Assembly (NCBI RefSeq): GCF_900102625.1
Contig: NZ_FMZC01000002.1
Location: 397,990-461,989, forward strand
Source of the DNA: Paracidovorax valerianellae
GTDB taxonomy: Bacteria > Pseudomonadota > Gammaproteobacteria > Burkholderiales > Burkholderiaceae_C
Direction of reading: 5' to 3'
Length of the DNA stretch: 64,000 nucleotides
The notes under the pieces are model-generated. The model ran no database searches and was not told where the DNA came from. It saw only the letters and a program-made list of their open reading frames with translations. Positions 33,508 through 42,744 of this stretch are shown here, piece after piece. The translations under genes were made by a program, and so were the position numbers. Positions within the stretch are counted from its first letter, which is position 1, and every line of letters begins with the position of its first letter.

Positions 33508-36318
33508 TCAATGCGCCTTGTCCCAGTTCGGCCCCACGCCGACTTCCGCGAGCAGGGGCACCTTCAGCTCCGCCACGCCCGCCATCAGCCGGGGAACCTC
33601 GCGGCGCACCCAATCGACCTCGCTCTCCGGCAGCTCGAACACCAGTTCATCGTGCACCTGCATGATCATCAGCACGCCGCGCTGCTCGGCGTCCAGCACG
33701 TCCTGCACCGCCACCATGGCCTTCTTGATGAGGTCGGCCGCCGTGCCCTGCATGGGCGCGTTGATGGCCGCGCGCTCCGCGCCGCTGCGGCGCGGGCCGT
33801 TGGGCGAGTTGATCTCGGGCAGGTAGAGGCGCCGGCCGAACACCGTTTCCACATAACCCTTGGTCTTGGCGAGGGCCTTGGTTTCGTCCATGTACTGCTT
33901 CACGCCCGGATAGCGCTGGAAGTAGCGGTCGATGTAGGCCGCGGCGGCCTTGGTCTCGATGCCCAGGTTCCGGGCCAGGCCGAAGCTGCTCATGCCGTAG
34001 ATGAGCCCGAAGTTGATGACCTTGGCATAGCGGCGTTGCTCGCTGCTGACCTGGCTGACCTCCACGCCGAACACTTCGGCCGCAGTGGCGCGGTGCACGT
34101 CCAGGCCTTCGGTGAAAGCGTGCAGCAGCGATTCGTCGCCGCTCAGGTGGGCCATGATGCGCAGCTCGATCTGGCTGTAGTCGGCGCTGGCGATCAGGCG
34201 CCCTGGCGGGGCCACGAAGGCCTCGCGCACGCGGCGGCCTTCGGCGGTGCGGATGGGAATGTTCTGCAGGTTGGGGTCGTTGCTGGACAGGCGCCCCGTA
34301 ACCGCCACGGCCTGCGCATAGTGCGTGTGCACACGGCCCGTGGCCGGGTGAGCCAACTGCGCGAGTTTGTCGGTATAGGTGCCCTTGAGCTTGGACAGGC
34401 TGCGGTGTTCCAGCAGCTTGGCAGGCAGCGGGTAGTCCTCGGCCAGCTTTTCCAGCACCTCTTCATCGGTGCTGCGCGCGCCGGTCGCGGTCTTCTTGAC
34501 CACGGGCATGCCCAGCTTGTCGAAGAAGATCTCGCCCAATTGCTTGGGGCTGCCCAGGTTGAACGGCTGGCCGGCGATCTCGTAGGCCTCGGTTTCCAAC
34601 TGCAGGATGCGCTGGCCCAGTTCGTGGCTTTGTTGCGCGAGGATGGGCGCATCCACCAGCACGCCATTGCGTTCGATGCGGTACAGCGCCTCGCTGCTGG
34701 CCATCTCCAGTTCGTAGATGCCGCGCAGCTTGTCGTCGGCCTGCAGTTGCGGCCACAGCACGCGGTGCACGTCCAGGGTCTGGTCGGAGTCCTCGCACGA
34801 ATATTCGGCCGCCAGTTCGATCGACACCTGGCTGAACGGAATCTGCTTGGCGCCCTTGCCGCACAGGTCTTCGTAATTGATGCCGCTGCGGCCCAGGTGG
34901 CGCTCGGCCAGGCTGCCCAGGCCATGCGGCCGGTGCACTTCCAGCACGTAGCTTTGCAGCATGGTGTCATGGGCATAGCCCTGCACTTCGATGCCGTGGT
35001 TGGCCAGCACGTGGCGGTCGTATTTGACGTGCTGACCCAGCTTCTTGCGGGTGCCGTCTTCCAGCCAGGGCTTGAGCCGCGCCAGCACTTCGTCGCGCGG
35101 CAACTGCGCCGGCGCATCGGGATAGTCGTGCGCCAGCGGCACATAGGCGGCCGTGCCGGCTTCCACGCTCCAGCTGATGCCGACGATCTCGGCGCGCATC
35201 TCGTCGAGCGAGGTGGTTTCGGTATCGATCGCGACCAGATCGGCTGCCTGCAGGCGCGCGAACCAGGCGTCGAAGGCCTCCCAGGTCAGCACGGTTTCGT
35301 ATTGCAGGTTGCTGACCTTCGCCGCAGCGGCTTCGGCCGGCTCGTCGAACAGGCCGGGCGACGGGTCCATGGCGCCGCGACGGCCCTTGCCGGCCTTGGC
35401 CGCATCTTCTTCCAGCAGCTCGGGCGGGGTCTCCTGGATTTCGATGGCCCGGGCCAGGCCCTTGAAGCCGTACTGTTCGTAGAAGGCCTTGAGCGACGCG
35501 GCATCCTGCGCGCCGGTGGCCAGGGCGTCCAGCGAGGGCAGGCCGGCCACGTGCGCAGCCAGATCGCAATCGGTGCGGATGGTGACGAGCTGGCGGCCGG
35601 TGGGCAGCCAGTCGCGGGCGTTGCGCAGGTTCTCGCCCGCCACGCCCTTGATCTCGGCCGCGCGCTCCATCAGCGCGTCGAGCGAGCCGTATTCCATGAG
35701 CCACTTGGCAGCCGTCTTGGGGCCGACCTTGGGCACGCCGGGCACGTTGTCCACGGTGTCGCCCACCAGGGTCTGGTAGTCGACCATCAGGTGCGGGGGC
35801 ACGCCGAACTCGGCCGTCACGCCGGCGATGTCGCGCTTCTTGCCGCTCATCGTGTCGATGATGGTGATGTGCGCATCCACCAGCTGGCTCATGTCCTTGT
35901 CGCCGCTGGAGACGATCACCTCCACCCCCTGGCGCGCCGCGGTGACGGCGAGCGTACCGATCACGTCGTCGGCCTCCACGCCGGGCACGTCCAGCACGGC
36001 CCAGCCCAGCAGGCGCACCACTTCGTGGATCGCCGGAATCTGGGCGCGCAGGTCGTCGGGCATGGGCGCGCGCTGCGCCTTGTATTCGGGATAGATGTCG
36101 TCGCGGAAGGTCTTGCCCGAGGCGTCGAACACGCAGGCGGCATAGTCGGCGCGCACTTCGCGGCGCAGGGCCTGCATCATGTTGACCATGCCGCGGATGG
36201 CGCCCGTGGCCGGGCTGGCCGGGTCGCCCGGTACGGCCCGCAGGTCGGGCATGGCATGGTAGGCGCGGTACAGATAGCTGGAGCCGTCCACCAGCACCAG
36301 GGTCTTGGGTTTGCTCAT
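33508..36318 (-). CDS. polA: DNA polymerase I
   Basis: 936 residues with all three activities intact. The 5'-3' exonuclease/FEN domain covers residues 1-290 (LVLVDGSSYLYRAYHA, VSSGDKDMSQLVD, GVPKVGPKTAAKWL). The proofreading exonuclease has DTETTSLD. The polymerase domain carries motif A (DYSQIELRIMAHLSGD), the O-helix RRYAKVINFGLIYGMSSFG, and motif C (VHDELVFE). It fills gaps in repair and replaces Okazaki primers. It diverges from a small secreted-protein gene followed by thrB, a conserved order near polA in several proteobacteria. Confidence 0.98.
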   Translation of the reverse strand: MSKPKTLVLVDGSSYLYRAYHAMPDLRAVPGDPASPATGAIRGMVNMMQALRREVRADYAACVFDASGKTFRDDIYPEYKAQRAPMPDDLRAQIPAIHEVVRLLGWAVLDVPGVEADDVIGTLAVTAARQGVEVIVSSGDKDMSQLVDAHITIIDTMSGKKRDIAGVTAEFGVPPHLMVDYQTLVGDTVDNVPGVPKVGPKTAAKWLMEYGSLDALMERAAEIKGVAGENLRNARDWLPTGRQLVTIRTDCDLAAHVAGLPSLDALATGAQDAASLKAFYEQYGFKGLARAIEIQETPPELLEEDAAKAGKGRRGAMDPSPGLFDEPAEAAAAKVSNLQYETVLTWEAFDAWFARLQAADLVAIDTETTSLDEMRAEIVGISWSVEAGTAAYVPLAHDYPDAPAQLPRDEVLARLKPWLEDGTRKKLGQHVKYDRHVLANHGIEVQGYAHDTMLQSYVLEVHRPHGLGSLAERHLGRSGINYEDLCGKGAKQIPFSQVSIELAAEYSCEDSDQTLDVHRVLWPQLQADDKLRGIYELEMASSEALYRIERNGVLVDAPILAQQSHELGQRILQLETEAYEIAGQPFNLGSPKQLGEIFFDKLGMPVVKKTATGARSTDEEVLEKLAEDYPLPAKLLEHRSLSKLKGTYTDKLAQLAHPATGRVHTHYAQAVAVTGRLSSNDPNLQNIPIRTAEGRRVREAFVAPPGRLIASADYSQIELRIMAHLSGDESLLHAFTEGLDVHRATAAEVFGVEVSQVSSEQRRYAKVINFGLIYGMSSFGLARNLGIETKAAAAYIDRYFQRYPGVKQYMDETKALAKTKGYVETVFGRRLYLPEINSPNGPRRSGAERAAINAPMQGTAADLIKKAMVAVQDVLDAEQRGVLMIMQVHDELVFELPESEVDWVRREVPRLMAGVAELKVPLLAEVGVGPNWDKAH

Positions 36319-36378
36319 AGCCGCAGATTGTGCCCCGCGCTGCGCGCCCGCCGGGTGCGGCGCTCTACAATCCGCCCC

Positions 36379-36732
36379 ATGCGCGCTGTCCACACTCTCT
36401 TCCTGCTGGCACTGGCTGCCGGCCCCGTCCTGGCCCAGACCACTGATCAAAATGCGGCCCAGCGCACAGTGGATCAGCGCGAGCAGCTACCAAATCAGGA
36501 GCAAGCGGGCGACCGCCAGAACCAGCGTGTCGAGCGCATCCAGGTCGAAGACGAAGGCAGCCGCGTGAATGAGCTGCGCGTGGGCGGCCAGACGCAGAGC
36601 ATCACGGTGCAGCCAAAGACCGGCAGCATGCCCGAATACGAGATCCAGCCCGGCGAAGGCGCACGCACCCGGCCCCGCAACGGCGCAGAGACCAACACCG
36701 CACCCCGCGTGTGGAACGTGATGAAGTTCTGA
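36379..36732 (+). CDS. Small secreted protein beside polA (DUF2782-like)
   Basis: 117 residues with a signal peptide ending near VLAQ (residue 20). The rest is hydrophilic and Gln/Arg-rich, and includes SRVNELRVGGQTQSITVQPKTGSMPEYEIQPGEG. That stretch resembles DUF2782, whose members sit between polA and thrB in pseudomonads, so the assignment rests on both weak similarity and position. No function is known. It leads thrB by 137 bp. Confidence 0.65.
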   Translation: MRAVHTLFLLALAAGPVLAQTTDQNAAQRTVDQREQLPNQEQAGDRQNQRVERIQVEDEGSRVNELRVGGQTQSITVQPKTGSMPEYEIQPGEGARTRPRNGAETNTAPRVWNVMKF

Positions 36733-36869
36733 GGCCGGCACGCCCCGCCCTCGACCCGCAGGCACCCGCGGCAGCCTTTGCTACCGCCTTGCTGCCTTAA
36801 GCGCCTTCGTTCGGTTCCGTTTCTCTTCTCCCCCTCCCTTTCTTTTCCTTTTTTCGTTTGCGCTGAGCG

Positions 36870-37820
36870 ATGGCCGTCTTCACCGAAGTCTCCAAGAAAG
36901 AGGCGCGCGATCTGCTGCGCCGTTTGCAACTGGGCACGCTGGCATCGCTGCGCGGGATCGAGGGCGGGATCGAGAACACCAACTATTTCCTGACCAGCGA
37001 CCAGGGCGAGTACGTGCTCACGCTGTTCGAGCGCCTCACGGCCGAGCAGCTGCCGTTCTACCTGCACCTGATGAAGCATCTGGCGCATGCCGGCATTCCC
37101 GTGCCCGACCCGCGGGCCGACAAGCACGGCGACATCCTGCACAGCGTGGCCGGCAAGCCGGCAGCCGTGGTGAGCAAGCTGCGCGGCAAGAGCCAGCTGG
37201 CTCCCGAGGCCGTGCACTGCGCCGCCGTCGGCGCCACGCTGGCACGCATGCACCTGGCCGGGCGGGACTACGAACGCCGCCAGCCCAACCTGCGCGGCCT
37301 GGCCTGGTGGAACGAGACCGTGCCCGCCGTGCTGCCGCACATCGGCGCGGACCAGGCCGCGCTGCTGCGCTCCGAACTGGCCTATCAGAACCACGTGGCC
37401 GCCTCGGCCGGCTACGCCGCGCTGCCGCGCGGGCCGGTGCACGCCGACCTGTTCCGCGACAACGTGATGTTCGACGGCGAAGAGCTCACCGGCTTCTTCG
37501 ACTTCTACTTCGCGGGCGTGGACACCTTCCTGTTCGACCTGGCCGTGTGCCTGAACGACTGGTGCATCGACCTGCCCACCGGCGCGCACCATGCCGAACG
37601 TGCGCACGCCATGCTGGACGCCTACCAGGGCGTGCGCCCTCTCACCGCCGACGAACGCACCCTGCTGCCCGCAATGCTGCGCTCGGGTGCGCTGCGTTTC
37701 TGGATCTCGCGGCTGTGGGACTTCTACCTGCCGCGCGAAGCCTCGCTGCTGACGCCGCACGACCCCACGCATTTCGAGCGCGTTCTGCGCGAACGCCTGG
37801 CACATCCCGTGCATGCCTGA
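36870..37820 (+). CDS. thrB: Homoserine kinase (type II)
   Basis: 316 residues of the choline-kinase/APH fold, not the GHMP type of enterics. Seen are the Gly-rich start [13 protein letters not shown], Brenner's motif [13 protein letters not shown] with catalytic Asp, and the metal-binding GFFDFYFAG. It phosphorylates homoserine in threonine synthesis. The other threonine genes are not adjacent. A BPSS1780-family membrane protein gene follows 78 bp downstream. Confidence 0.93.
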   Translation: MAVFTEVSKKEARDLLRRLQLGTLASLRGIEGGIENTNYFLTSDQGEYVLTLFERLTAEQLPFYLHLMKHLAHAGIPVPDPRADKHGDILHSVAGKPAAVVSKLRGKSQLAPEAVHCAAVGATLARMHLAGRDYERRQPNLRGLAWWNETVPAVLPHIGADQAALLRSELAYQNHVAASAGYAALPRGPVHADLFRDNVMFDGEELTGFFDFYFAGVDTFLFDLAVCLNDWCIDLPTGAHHAERAHAMLDAYQGVRPLTADERTLLPAMLRSGALRFWISRLWDFYLPREASLLTPHDPTHFERVLRERLAHPVHA

Positions 37821-37898
37821 CGACGGCGCCCGCGGCATGCCGATTGCCGCATGCCCCTGGCCAGCGCACGGCCGAAGCCCCTCCACCACAATCCACCC

Positions 37899-38738
37899 AT
37901 GAAACTCCACATCGTTCCCGCCCGCGCCGGCCTTGAGTGGGTCCGGCTCGGCATTCGCGTCTTCTGGCGCCAGCCGATGGCGCTGGCGGCGCTTTTCTTC
38001 ATGACCATGGCCGCCATGTCGCTGGCCACGCTGCTGCCGCTGATCGGCCCGGCCGTCGCGCTGGCCCTGCTGCCCTCGGCCACGCTGGCCATGATGGTGG
38101 CCGCGGGCGAGGCCACGCAGGGGCGCTTTCCGACGCCGGCACTGCTGCTGGTGGCGTTTCGCACCGGGCGCCAGCGGCTGCGCGACATGCTGATTCTGGG
38201 CGCGCTGTACGCCGTGGGTTTTCTGGCCGTGATGGCGATTTCGGCCCTGGTGGACGACGGGCAGTTCGCCCGCGTGTACCTGGGCGGCGAACAGCTCACG
38301 CGCGAAGTGGCCGAGTCCGGCGATTTCCAGGCCGCCATGTGGGTGGCCCTGGCGCTGTACGTTCCGCTGTCGCTGCTGTTCTGGCACGCCCCGGGCCTGG
38401 TGCACTGGCACGGCGTGCCGCCGGTGAAGGCCCTTTTCTTCAGCATGGTGGCGTGCCTGCGCAACTTCGGCGCGTTCACCGTCTACGGCCTGGCCTGGAC
38501 GGGTGTGTTCCTGGGCGCGGGCATCGTGGTGAGCATCGCCGTGACGCTGCTGACGGTCGTGGGTCTGGGCGCCGGCATCGCTGGCGGCATCATGGTCGGC
38601 ACGGCGCTCATGCTGGCTGCGATGTTCTTCACTTCGGTGGTGTTTTCGTTCCGCGACTGCTTCGAGCCACCGGAGCGGCGCCTGGTCACCCCCGCGCCCA
38701 CACCCGAAACCGCCGCAGAGCCGCCCGGCCCGCTCTGA
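37899..38738 (+). CDS. BPSS1780-family membrane protein
   Basis: 279 residues and about six membrane helices: residues 25-65, 100-120, 150-165, 190-235 and so on. The opening VPARAGLEWVRLGIRVFWRQPMALAALFFM and the internal LLFWHAPGLVHWHGVPPVKALFFSMVACLRN are hallmarks of this family, common in Burkholderiales. Function is unknown. It is likely co-transcribed with thrB. Confidence 0.88.
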   Translation: MKLHIVPARAGLEWVRLGIRVFWRQPMALAALFFMTMAAMSLATLLPLIGPAVALALLPSATLAMMVAAGEATQGRFPTPALLLVAFRTGRQRLRDMLILGALYAVGFLAVMAISALVDDGQFARVYLGGEQLTREVAESGDFQAAMWVALALYVPLSLLFWHAPGLVHWHGVPPVKALFFSMVACLRNFGAFTVYGLAWTGVFLGAGIVVSIAVTLLTVVGLGAGIAGGIMVGTALMLAAMFFTSVVFSFRDCFEPPERRLVTPAPTPETAAEPPGPL

Positions 38739-39070
38739 GGCGCACGCGCCAGCCCTTCGGGGCAATCCCTTGGGGGCCATTGCCCGGGGGGCAGCAGGGC
38801 AACCGGACCCGCGCAGTCCGGTCCGTCCGCCGGGTTTGCAGCCGCCCAGCGCACGGTCTGATTCAGCGCACGGCGCCCGATGCATCGGGCGCGACAGCCG
38901 CCAGCGTCACGCGACTGTCATCATTCCTTCAAATCGCTGTCACGGGCGATTCCTAGCATCCGGGCAGTGGAAGCGGCACAGCGCCGGTTCCGCGTTTGGC
39001 TCGCCGGCGCACCGCTCCCCACGGTGGTCTTCGGCGGCGTATCGCACCTCTCCCTTTCCGGAACAACACG
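38739..39070. promoter_or_regulatory. Gene-free leader of the PhoX-like gene with a Pho box
   Basis: Within this 332-bp gap four 7-base units repeat every 11 bases: GCGTCAC (38904), CTGTCAT (38915), CCTTCAA (38926) and CTGTCAC (38937). CTGTCAT with an 11-bp period is the PhoB recognition pattern. TAGCAT (38954-38959) follows the last unit by 10 bases, the spacing expected when PhoB replaces a -35 element. The first 160 bp hold nothing that I can identify. Confidence 0.8.
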
Positions 39071-41014
39071 ATGTCCCACACCCCGATGCCCACCCGCCGC
39101 AAGGCCCTGCAATTCCTCGCCGGCGTGCCGATGCTGCCGCTGGGCGCCAGCGCTTCCGCGTCGTTCCTGGCCGCCTGTGGCGGCGGCAGCGACGGCGCCA
39201 CGTTCGCATCGGCCAGCTTCAGCCCGATGGCCGCGCCCACGCTCGCCAACCCGGCCGCCATGGCGACCACCACCGTCGGCTCCACGATGAGCGTGAAGTT
39301 CAGCGACAACTCGGTGCAGAACTACCAGCTGGCCTACCAGCCGTTCTTCGTGACGGGCGACATGGTCGCCGACGGCAAGGGCGGCAAGATCCTTGCGGGC
39401 GGCTACGTGGACATCAACAACAAGGCCATCATCGACACCACCGTGGCCGGCAAGGAACGCCAGTTCTTTTCCGACTCGCCGGACGGCACCTCGCTACTGA
39501 CCGTGGCCAATGCCAAGGTCGATGGCGTCAAGGGCAACCCCGTGTTCGCCGTGGTGCAGTTCGAATACGCCACGTGGGCGCAGGACGGCAAGACCGACAT
39601 GTACGGCAAGCTGCCCTCCCCCATCGCCGTGCTGAGCCTGGACCAGGACCCTGCCACCGGCAAGCTGTCGCTGGTGAAGTACCACAACGTGGACACCTCC
39701 AAGGTGCACGGCCTGTGGATCACCTGCGGCGCCAGCCTGTCGCCCTGGGGCACCCACCTGTCCAGCGAAGAGTACGAGCCCGACGCTTTCACCATCGCCT
39801 CCAACGCGCAGTTCAAGGCCTACAGCAAGAACCTGTTCGGCAGCGAAACGGCGGCCAACCCCTACCACTACGGCCACATGCCCGAAGTGACGGTGAACGC
39901 CGACGGCACGGCGTCGATCAAGAAGCATTTCTGCATGGGCCGCATCTCGCACGAACTGGTGCAGGTCATGCCCGACCAGCGCACCGCGCTGATGGGCGAC
40001 GACGCCACCAACAGCGGCTATTTCGTCTTCGTGGCCGACAAGGAAAAGGACCTGTCCTCCGGCACGCTGTACGCCGCCAAGGTCGGCGCGGGCTTCTCCA
40101 TCGACCCAGCCGCCACCGGCGCCGCACCGCTGACCTGGATCAAGCTCGGCTCGGCCACCAGCGCCGAAATCGAAGCCCTGGCCAACAAGCTCAAGCCCAC
40201 GGACATCATGACGGTGGCCAGCGCCGACCCGAAGGATGCGACTTTCACCAAGGTCGTCACCAACGGCAAGACCGAGTGGATCAAGCTGAACGCCGGCATG
40301 GAAAAGGCCGCCGCCTTCCTGGAAACCCACCGCTACGCCGCCCTGCTGGGCGCCAGCCTGGGCTTCACCAAGATGGAAGGCACGACGGTCAACGCCAAGG
40401 ACAAGATCGCCTACTCGGCGCTGCAGAACATCCAGGCCTCGATGGTGGCGGGCAATGCCGCCAACGTGCCGGGCAACGGCATCTCGGTGCCCAAGCAGCT
40501 CGTGGCCGGCGCCGTGATGGCGCTGAACCTGCGCGGCGGCCAGAAGGACACCAGCGGCGGCACCATCAACAGCGACTGGATGCCGGTGGACACCAAGGCC
40601 CTGCTGGCCGGTGAAGACATCACGGCGGACGCACTGGGCAACACCGCCAACCCCAACAACATCGCCAACCCGGACAACCTGAAGTTCTCCGAAAAGCTGC
40701 GCACGCTGTTCATCGGCGAAGACAGCAGCCAGCACGTGAACAACTTCCTGTGGGCGTACAACGTGGACACCAAGCAGCTGTCGCGCCTGATGTCGGTGCC
40801 CGCCGGCGGCGAGTCCACCGGCCTGCACGCCGTGGACGAGATCAACGGCTTCACGTACATCATGAGCAACTTCCAGCACGCGGGTGACTGGGGCGCGATC
40901 CACAGCAAGGTCAAGGACACGCTGGACCCGCTGGTGCGCGCCAACTACAAGGACAAGTTCGGCTCGGCCGTGGGCTACCTGACGGGCACGCCGTCGCAGA
41001 TGAAGCTGAGCTGA
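39071..41014 (+). CDS. PhoX-like (DUF839) TAT-exported phosphatase
   Basis: 647 residues. The N-terminus has a twin-arginine signal (TRRKALQFLAGVPM) with a later AACGGG that could be lipobox-like. The remainder is a large beta-propeller protein with DUF839/PhoX-type segments such as CGASLSPWGTHLSSEEYEPD, RISHELVQVMPDQRTALMGDDATNSGYF and LFIGEDSSQHVNN. PhoX enzymes are calcium/iron-dependent alkaline phosphatases released by TAT. The Pho box directly upstream argues for phosphate-starvation control. It ends in a strong terminator. Confidence 0.88.
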   Translation: MSHTPMPTRRKALQFLAGVPMLPLGASASASFLAACGGGSDGATFASASFSPMAAPTLANPAAMATTTVGSTMSVKFSDNSVQNYQLAYQPFFVTGDMVADGKGGKILAGGYVDINNKAIIDTTVAGKERQFFSDSPDGTSLLTVANAKVDGVKGNPVFAVVQFEYATWAQDGKTDMYGKLPSPIAVLSLDQDPATGKLSLVKYHNVDTSKVHGLWITCGASLSPWGTHLSSEEYEPDAFTIASNAQFKAYSKNLFGSETAANPYHYGHMPEVTVNADGTASIKKHFCMGRISHELVQVMPDQRTALMGDDATNSGYFVFVADKEKDLSSGTLYAAKVGAGFSIDPAATGAAPLTWIKLGSATSAEIEALANKLKPTDIMTVASADPKDATFTKVVTNGKTEWIKLNAGMEKAAAFLETHRYAALLGASLGFTKMEGTTVNAKDKIAYSALQNIQASMVAGNAANVPGNGISVPKQLVAGAVMALNLRGGQKDTSGGTINSDWMPVDTKALLAGEDITADALGNTANPNNIANPDNLKFSEKLRTLFIGEDSSQHVNNFLWAYNVDTKQLSRLMSVPAGGESTGLHAVDEINGFTYIMSNFQHAGDWGAIHSKVKDTLDPLVRANYKDKFGSAVGYLTGTPSQMKLS

Positions 41015-41075
41015 GCGCAGCCCTTCAAAGGCTCCGGGCCAGCGCCAGTGCGGCGCGCCCGGGCCACCTGACGAA

Positions 41076-41100
41076 AAGCGAGGCAGTGCCTCGCTTTTTT
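41076..41100 (+). terminator. Intrinsic terminator of the PhoX-like gene
   Basis: AAGCGAGGCA (41076-41085) pairs with TGCCTCGCTT (41087-41096) and runs directly into a T tract (41095-41100). It lies about 60 bp after the stop codon. One of the clearest terminators in the window. Confidence 0.92.
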
Positions 41101-41203
41101 CATGGGAGGTTCGATGCGGTGCGGCCATGCAAACCGGCAGCGATCCGCAATGGCCGGCAGAAGGCAGTCGGGATGACTGGGCTTTGAGCAAAAAACGGCT
41201 CCA

Positions 41204-41244
41204 GCGCATATTCCACTATGGCGCATAGCTATAAAAATAATAGC
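41204..41244. repeat. Dispersed element copy GCTAT-N7-ATAGC with adjoining hairpin
   Basis: GCTAT (41228-41232) and ATAGC (41240-41244) flank AAAAATA. Just before it, GCGCATA (41204-41210) can pair imperfectly with TATGGCGC (41217-41224). Same plan as the copy at 21582. Confidence 0.55.
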
Positions 41245-41317
41245 AAACCATCCAATTCGCATCAGGAACCGCTTTTACCCGGCTGCCGCGCATGGCGGTA
41301 CAAGGTGAAGGGTTGTC

Positions 41318-41348
41318 TTCAAATGATAATGGCTCGCATTCTTATAAT
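41318..41348 (+). promoter_or_regulatory. Fur-type site overlapping a promoter
   Basis: AAATGATAATGGCTCGCATT (41321-41340) resembles a Fur box, with the left half TGATAATG well preserved and the right half CATT only partial. TTCAAA (41318-41323) and TATAAT (41343-41348), 19 bases apart, could be -35 and -10. Control by iron of the imelysin operon downstream is consistent with the predicted products. Confidence 0.55.
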
Positions 41349-41535
41349 GCCCGCTCACTCAGGCGCACCCGGGCGCCGTGCCGCCCTGGAGCGGCCGGAG
41401 GCCCCAGCCCTTGCCGCCTGTTCCCGCTGCCGCTGACCCGGCCGCTGCCCTTGCGGCACGCGGTCCACCGCCTTCGCTTCGGCCGGGCTGAAAAAGCGCC
41501 TGTCCCGTCCCGTTTTGCCAACCCAGGAGATGCCA

Positions 41536-42735
41536 ATGACGACCCCCTTGTTCAGAACCGCCACCCTCGCCGCGCTGCTCGCCGCCAGCACGCTCGGCAC
41601 CGTGGGCGTGGCCCAGGCACAAGGTTCCGCCGTCCAGGCCTCCCAGCCCGCCACCGCCAATGCCGTGGCAGCGCACTACGCCACGCTGGTGCACGCCAAC
41701 TACGAAGACGCGCTGAATGCCGCCAAGGCAATGCAGGCGGCCATCAAGGCGTTCACGGCCAAGCCGTCGGCAGAGACGCTGGCCGAGGCCCGCAAGACCT
41801 GGCTGGCCGCGCGCGAGTTCTACGGCCAGACCGAGGCCTTCCGCTTTTACGGCGGCCCCATCGACGACGACAAGGGCCCCGAAGGCCAGATCAACGCGTG
41901 GCCCATGGACGAGTCCTACGTGGACAGCGTGGAAGGCAAGCCCGACGCTGGCCTGGTGAACAACCGCAAGTTCGCCATCACCAAGAAAGCCCTGTCCGGG
42001 CAGAACGAGCGCGGCGGCGAGGAAAACATCGCCACCGGCTGGCACGCGATCGAGTTCTTCCTCTGGGGCCAGGACCTCTCCGAGACCGGCCCCGGCGACC
42101 GCAACTTCGAAGACTTCGTGGATGGCAAAGGCAAAAACGCCGACCGCCGCCGCCAGTACCTGACCGTGGTCACCGACCTGCTCATCGACGACCTCACGTT
42201 CCTCGTCAAAGCCTGGGACCCGAAGGCCAAGAACAACTACCGCGCCAAGTTCGCCAAGGGCGGCCAGGAATCGGTGCGCAAGATGCTGGTGGGCCTGGGC
42301 TCGCTCTCGCGCGGCGAACTGGCCGGCGAGCGGCTGGAAGTGGCGCTCAACAGCCAGGACCAGGAAGACGAGCATTCCTGCTTTTCCGACAACACGCACC
42401 GCGATGCCGTAACCAATGCGCAGGGCATCCAGAACGTGTGGCTGGGCCAGTACCGCCGCGCCGACGGCAGCCAGGTGCAGGGCCCTTCGCTGCGTGACCT
42501 GGTGGCCGCCAAGGACGCCGCCCTGGCCGACAAGACCACGCAGCAGATCGCCGCGTCGGTGAAGGCGGCCGAGGCCATCCAGGCGCCGTTCGACCGCGAA
42601 ATCATCGGCGAGAAGGACGCGCCCGGCCGCCAGCGAATCCAAAAGACCATCGACAGCCTGAGCGCCCAGTCCAAGGACCTGGTCGCTGCCGCCAATGCCA
42701 TCGGCATCACCCGGCTGACCCTCGTGCAGCCCTGA
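41536..42735 (+). CDS. Imelysin-family (M75) periplasmic protein, HxxE-containing
   Basis: 399 residues with a signal peptide ending near VAQAQ. All-helical imelysin fold, with the signature GWHAIEFFLWGQD holding the G-x-H-x-x-E motif proposed to bind iron. The double four-helix body includes NPQDQEDEHSCFSDNTHRD-like SQDQEDEHSCFSDNTHRD, common to imelysin/ICMP proteins, and an Arg-rich tail. It probably captures iron or iron complexes in the periplasm. AGGAG six bases before the ATG at 41536 fixes the start. First gene of a four-gene operon behind a Fur-type site. Confidence 0.9.
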   Translation: MTTPLFRTATLAALLAASTLGTVGVAQAQGSAVQASQPATANAVAAHYATLVHANYEDALNAAKAMQAAIKAFTAKPSAETLAEARKTWLAAREFYGQTEAFRFYGGPIDDDKGPEGQINAWPMDESYVDSVEGKPDAGLVNNRKFAITKKALSGQNERGGEENIATGWHAIEFFLWGQDLSETGPGDRNFEDFVDGKGKNADRRRQYLTVVTDLLIDDLTFLVKAWDPKAKNNYRAKFAKGGQESVRKMLVGLGSLSRGELAGERLEVALNSQDQEDEHSCFSDNTHRDAVTNAQGIQNVWLGQYRRADGSQVQGPSLRDLVAAKDAALADKTTQQIAASVKAAEAIQAPFDREIIGEKDAPGRQRIQKTIDSLSAQSKDLVAAANAIGITRLTLVQP

Positions 42736-42744
42736 CCCTTCGCA

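Larger units (their letters stand above)
41101..41535. other. Gene-free leader of the imelysin operon
   Basis: The 41015-41535 gap contains the phoX terminator, a copy of the dispersed GCTAT/ATAGC element (41204-41244), a Fur-type site overlapping a promoter (41318-41348), and then about 190 bp of GC-rich leader without a recognisable gene or riboswitch. The ATG of the first imelysin gene at 41536 is preceded by AGGAG. Confidence 0.6.

Noticed and set aside
33475-36378. Long plus-strand frame opposite polA, in frame with the small secreted protein
   Set aside because: Antisense to a complete DNA polymerase I with all motifs. Only the last 117 codons, starting at 36379 with a signal peptide, look real.
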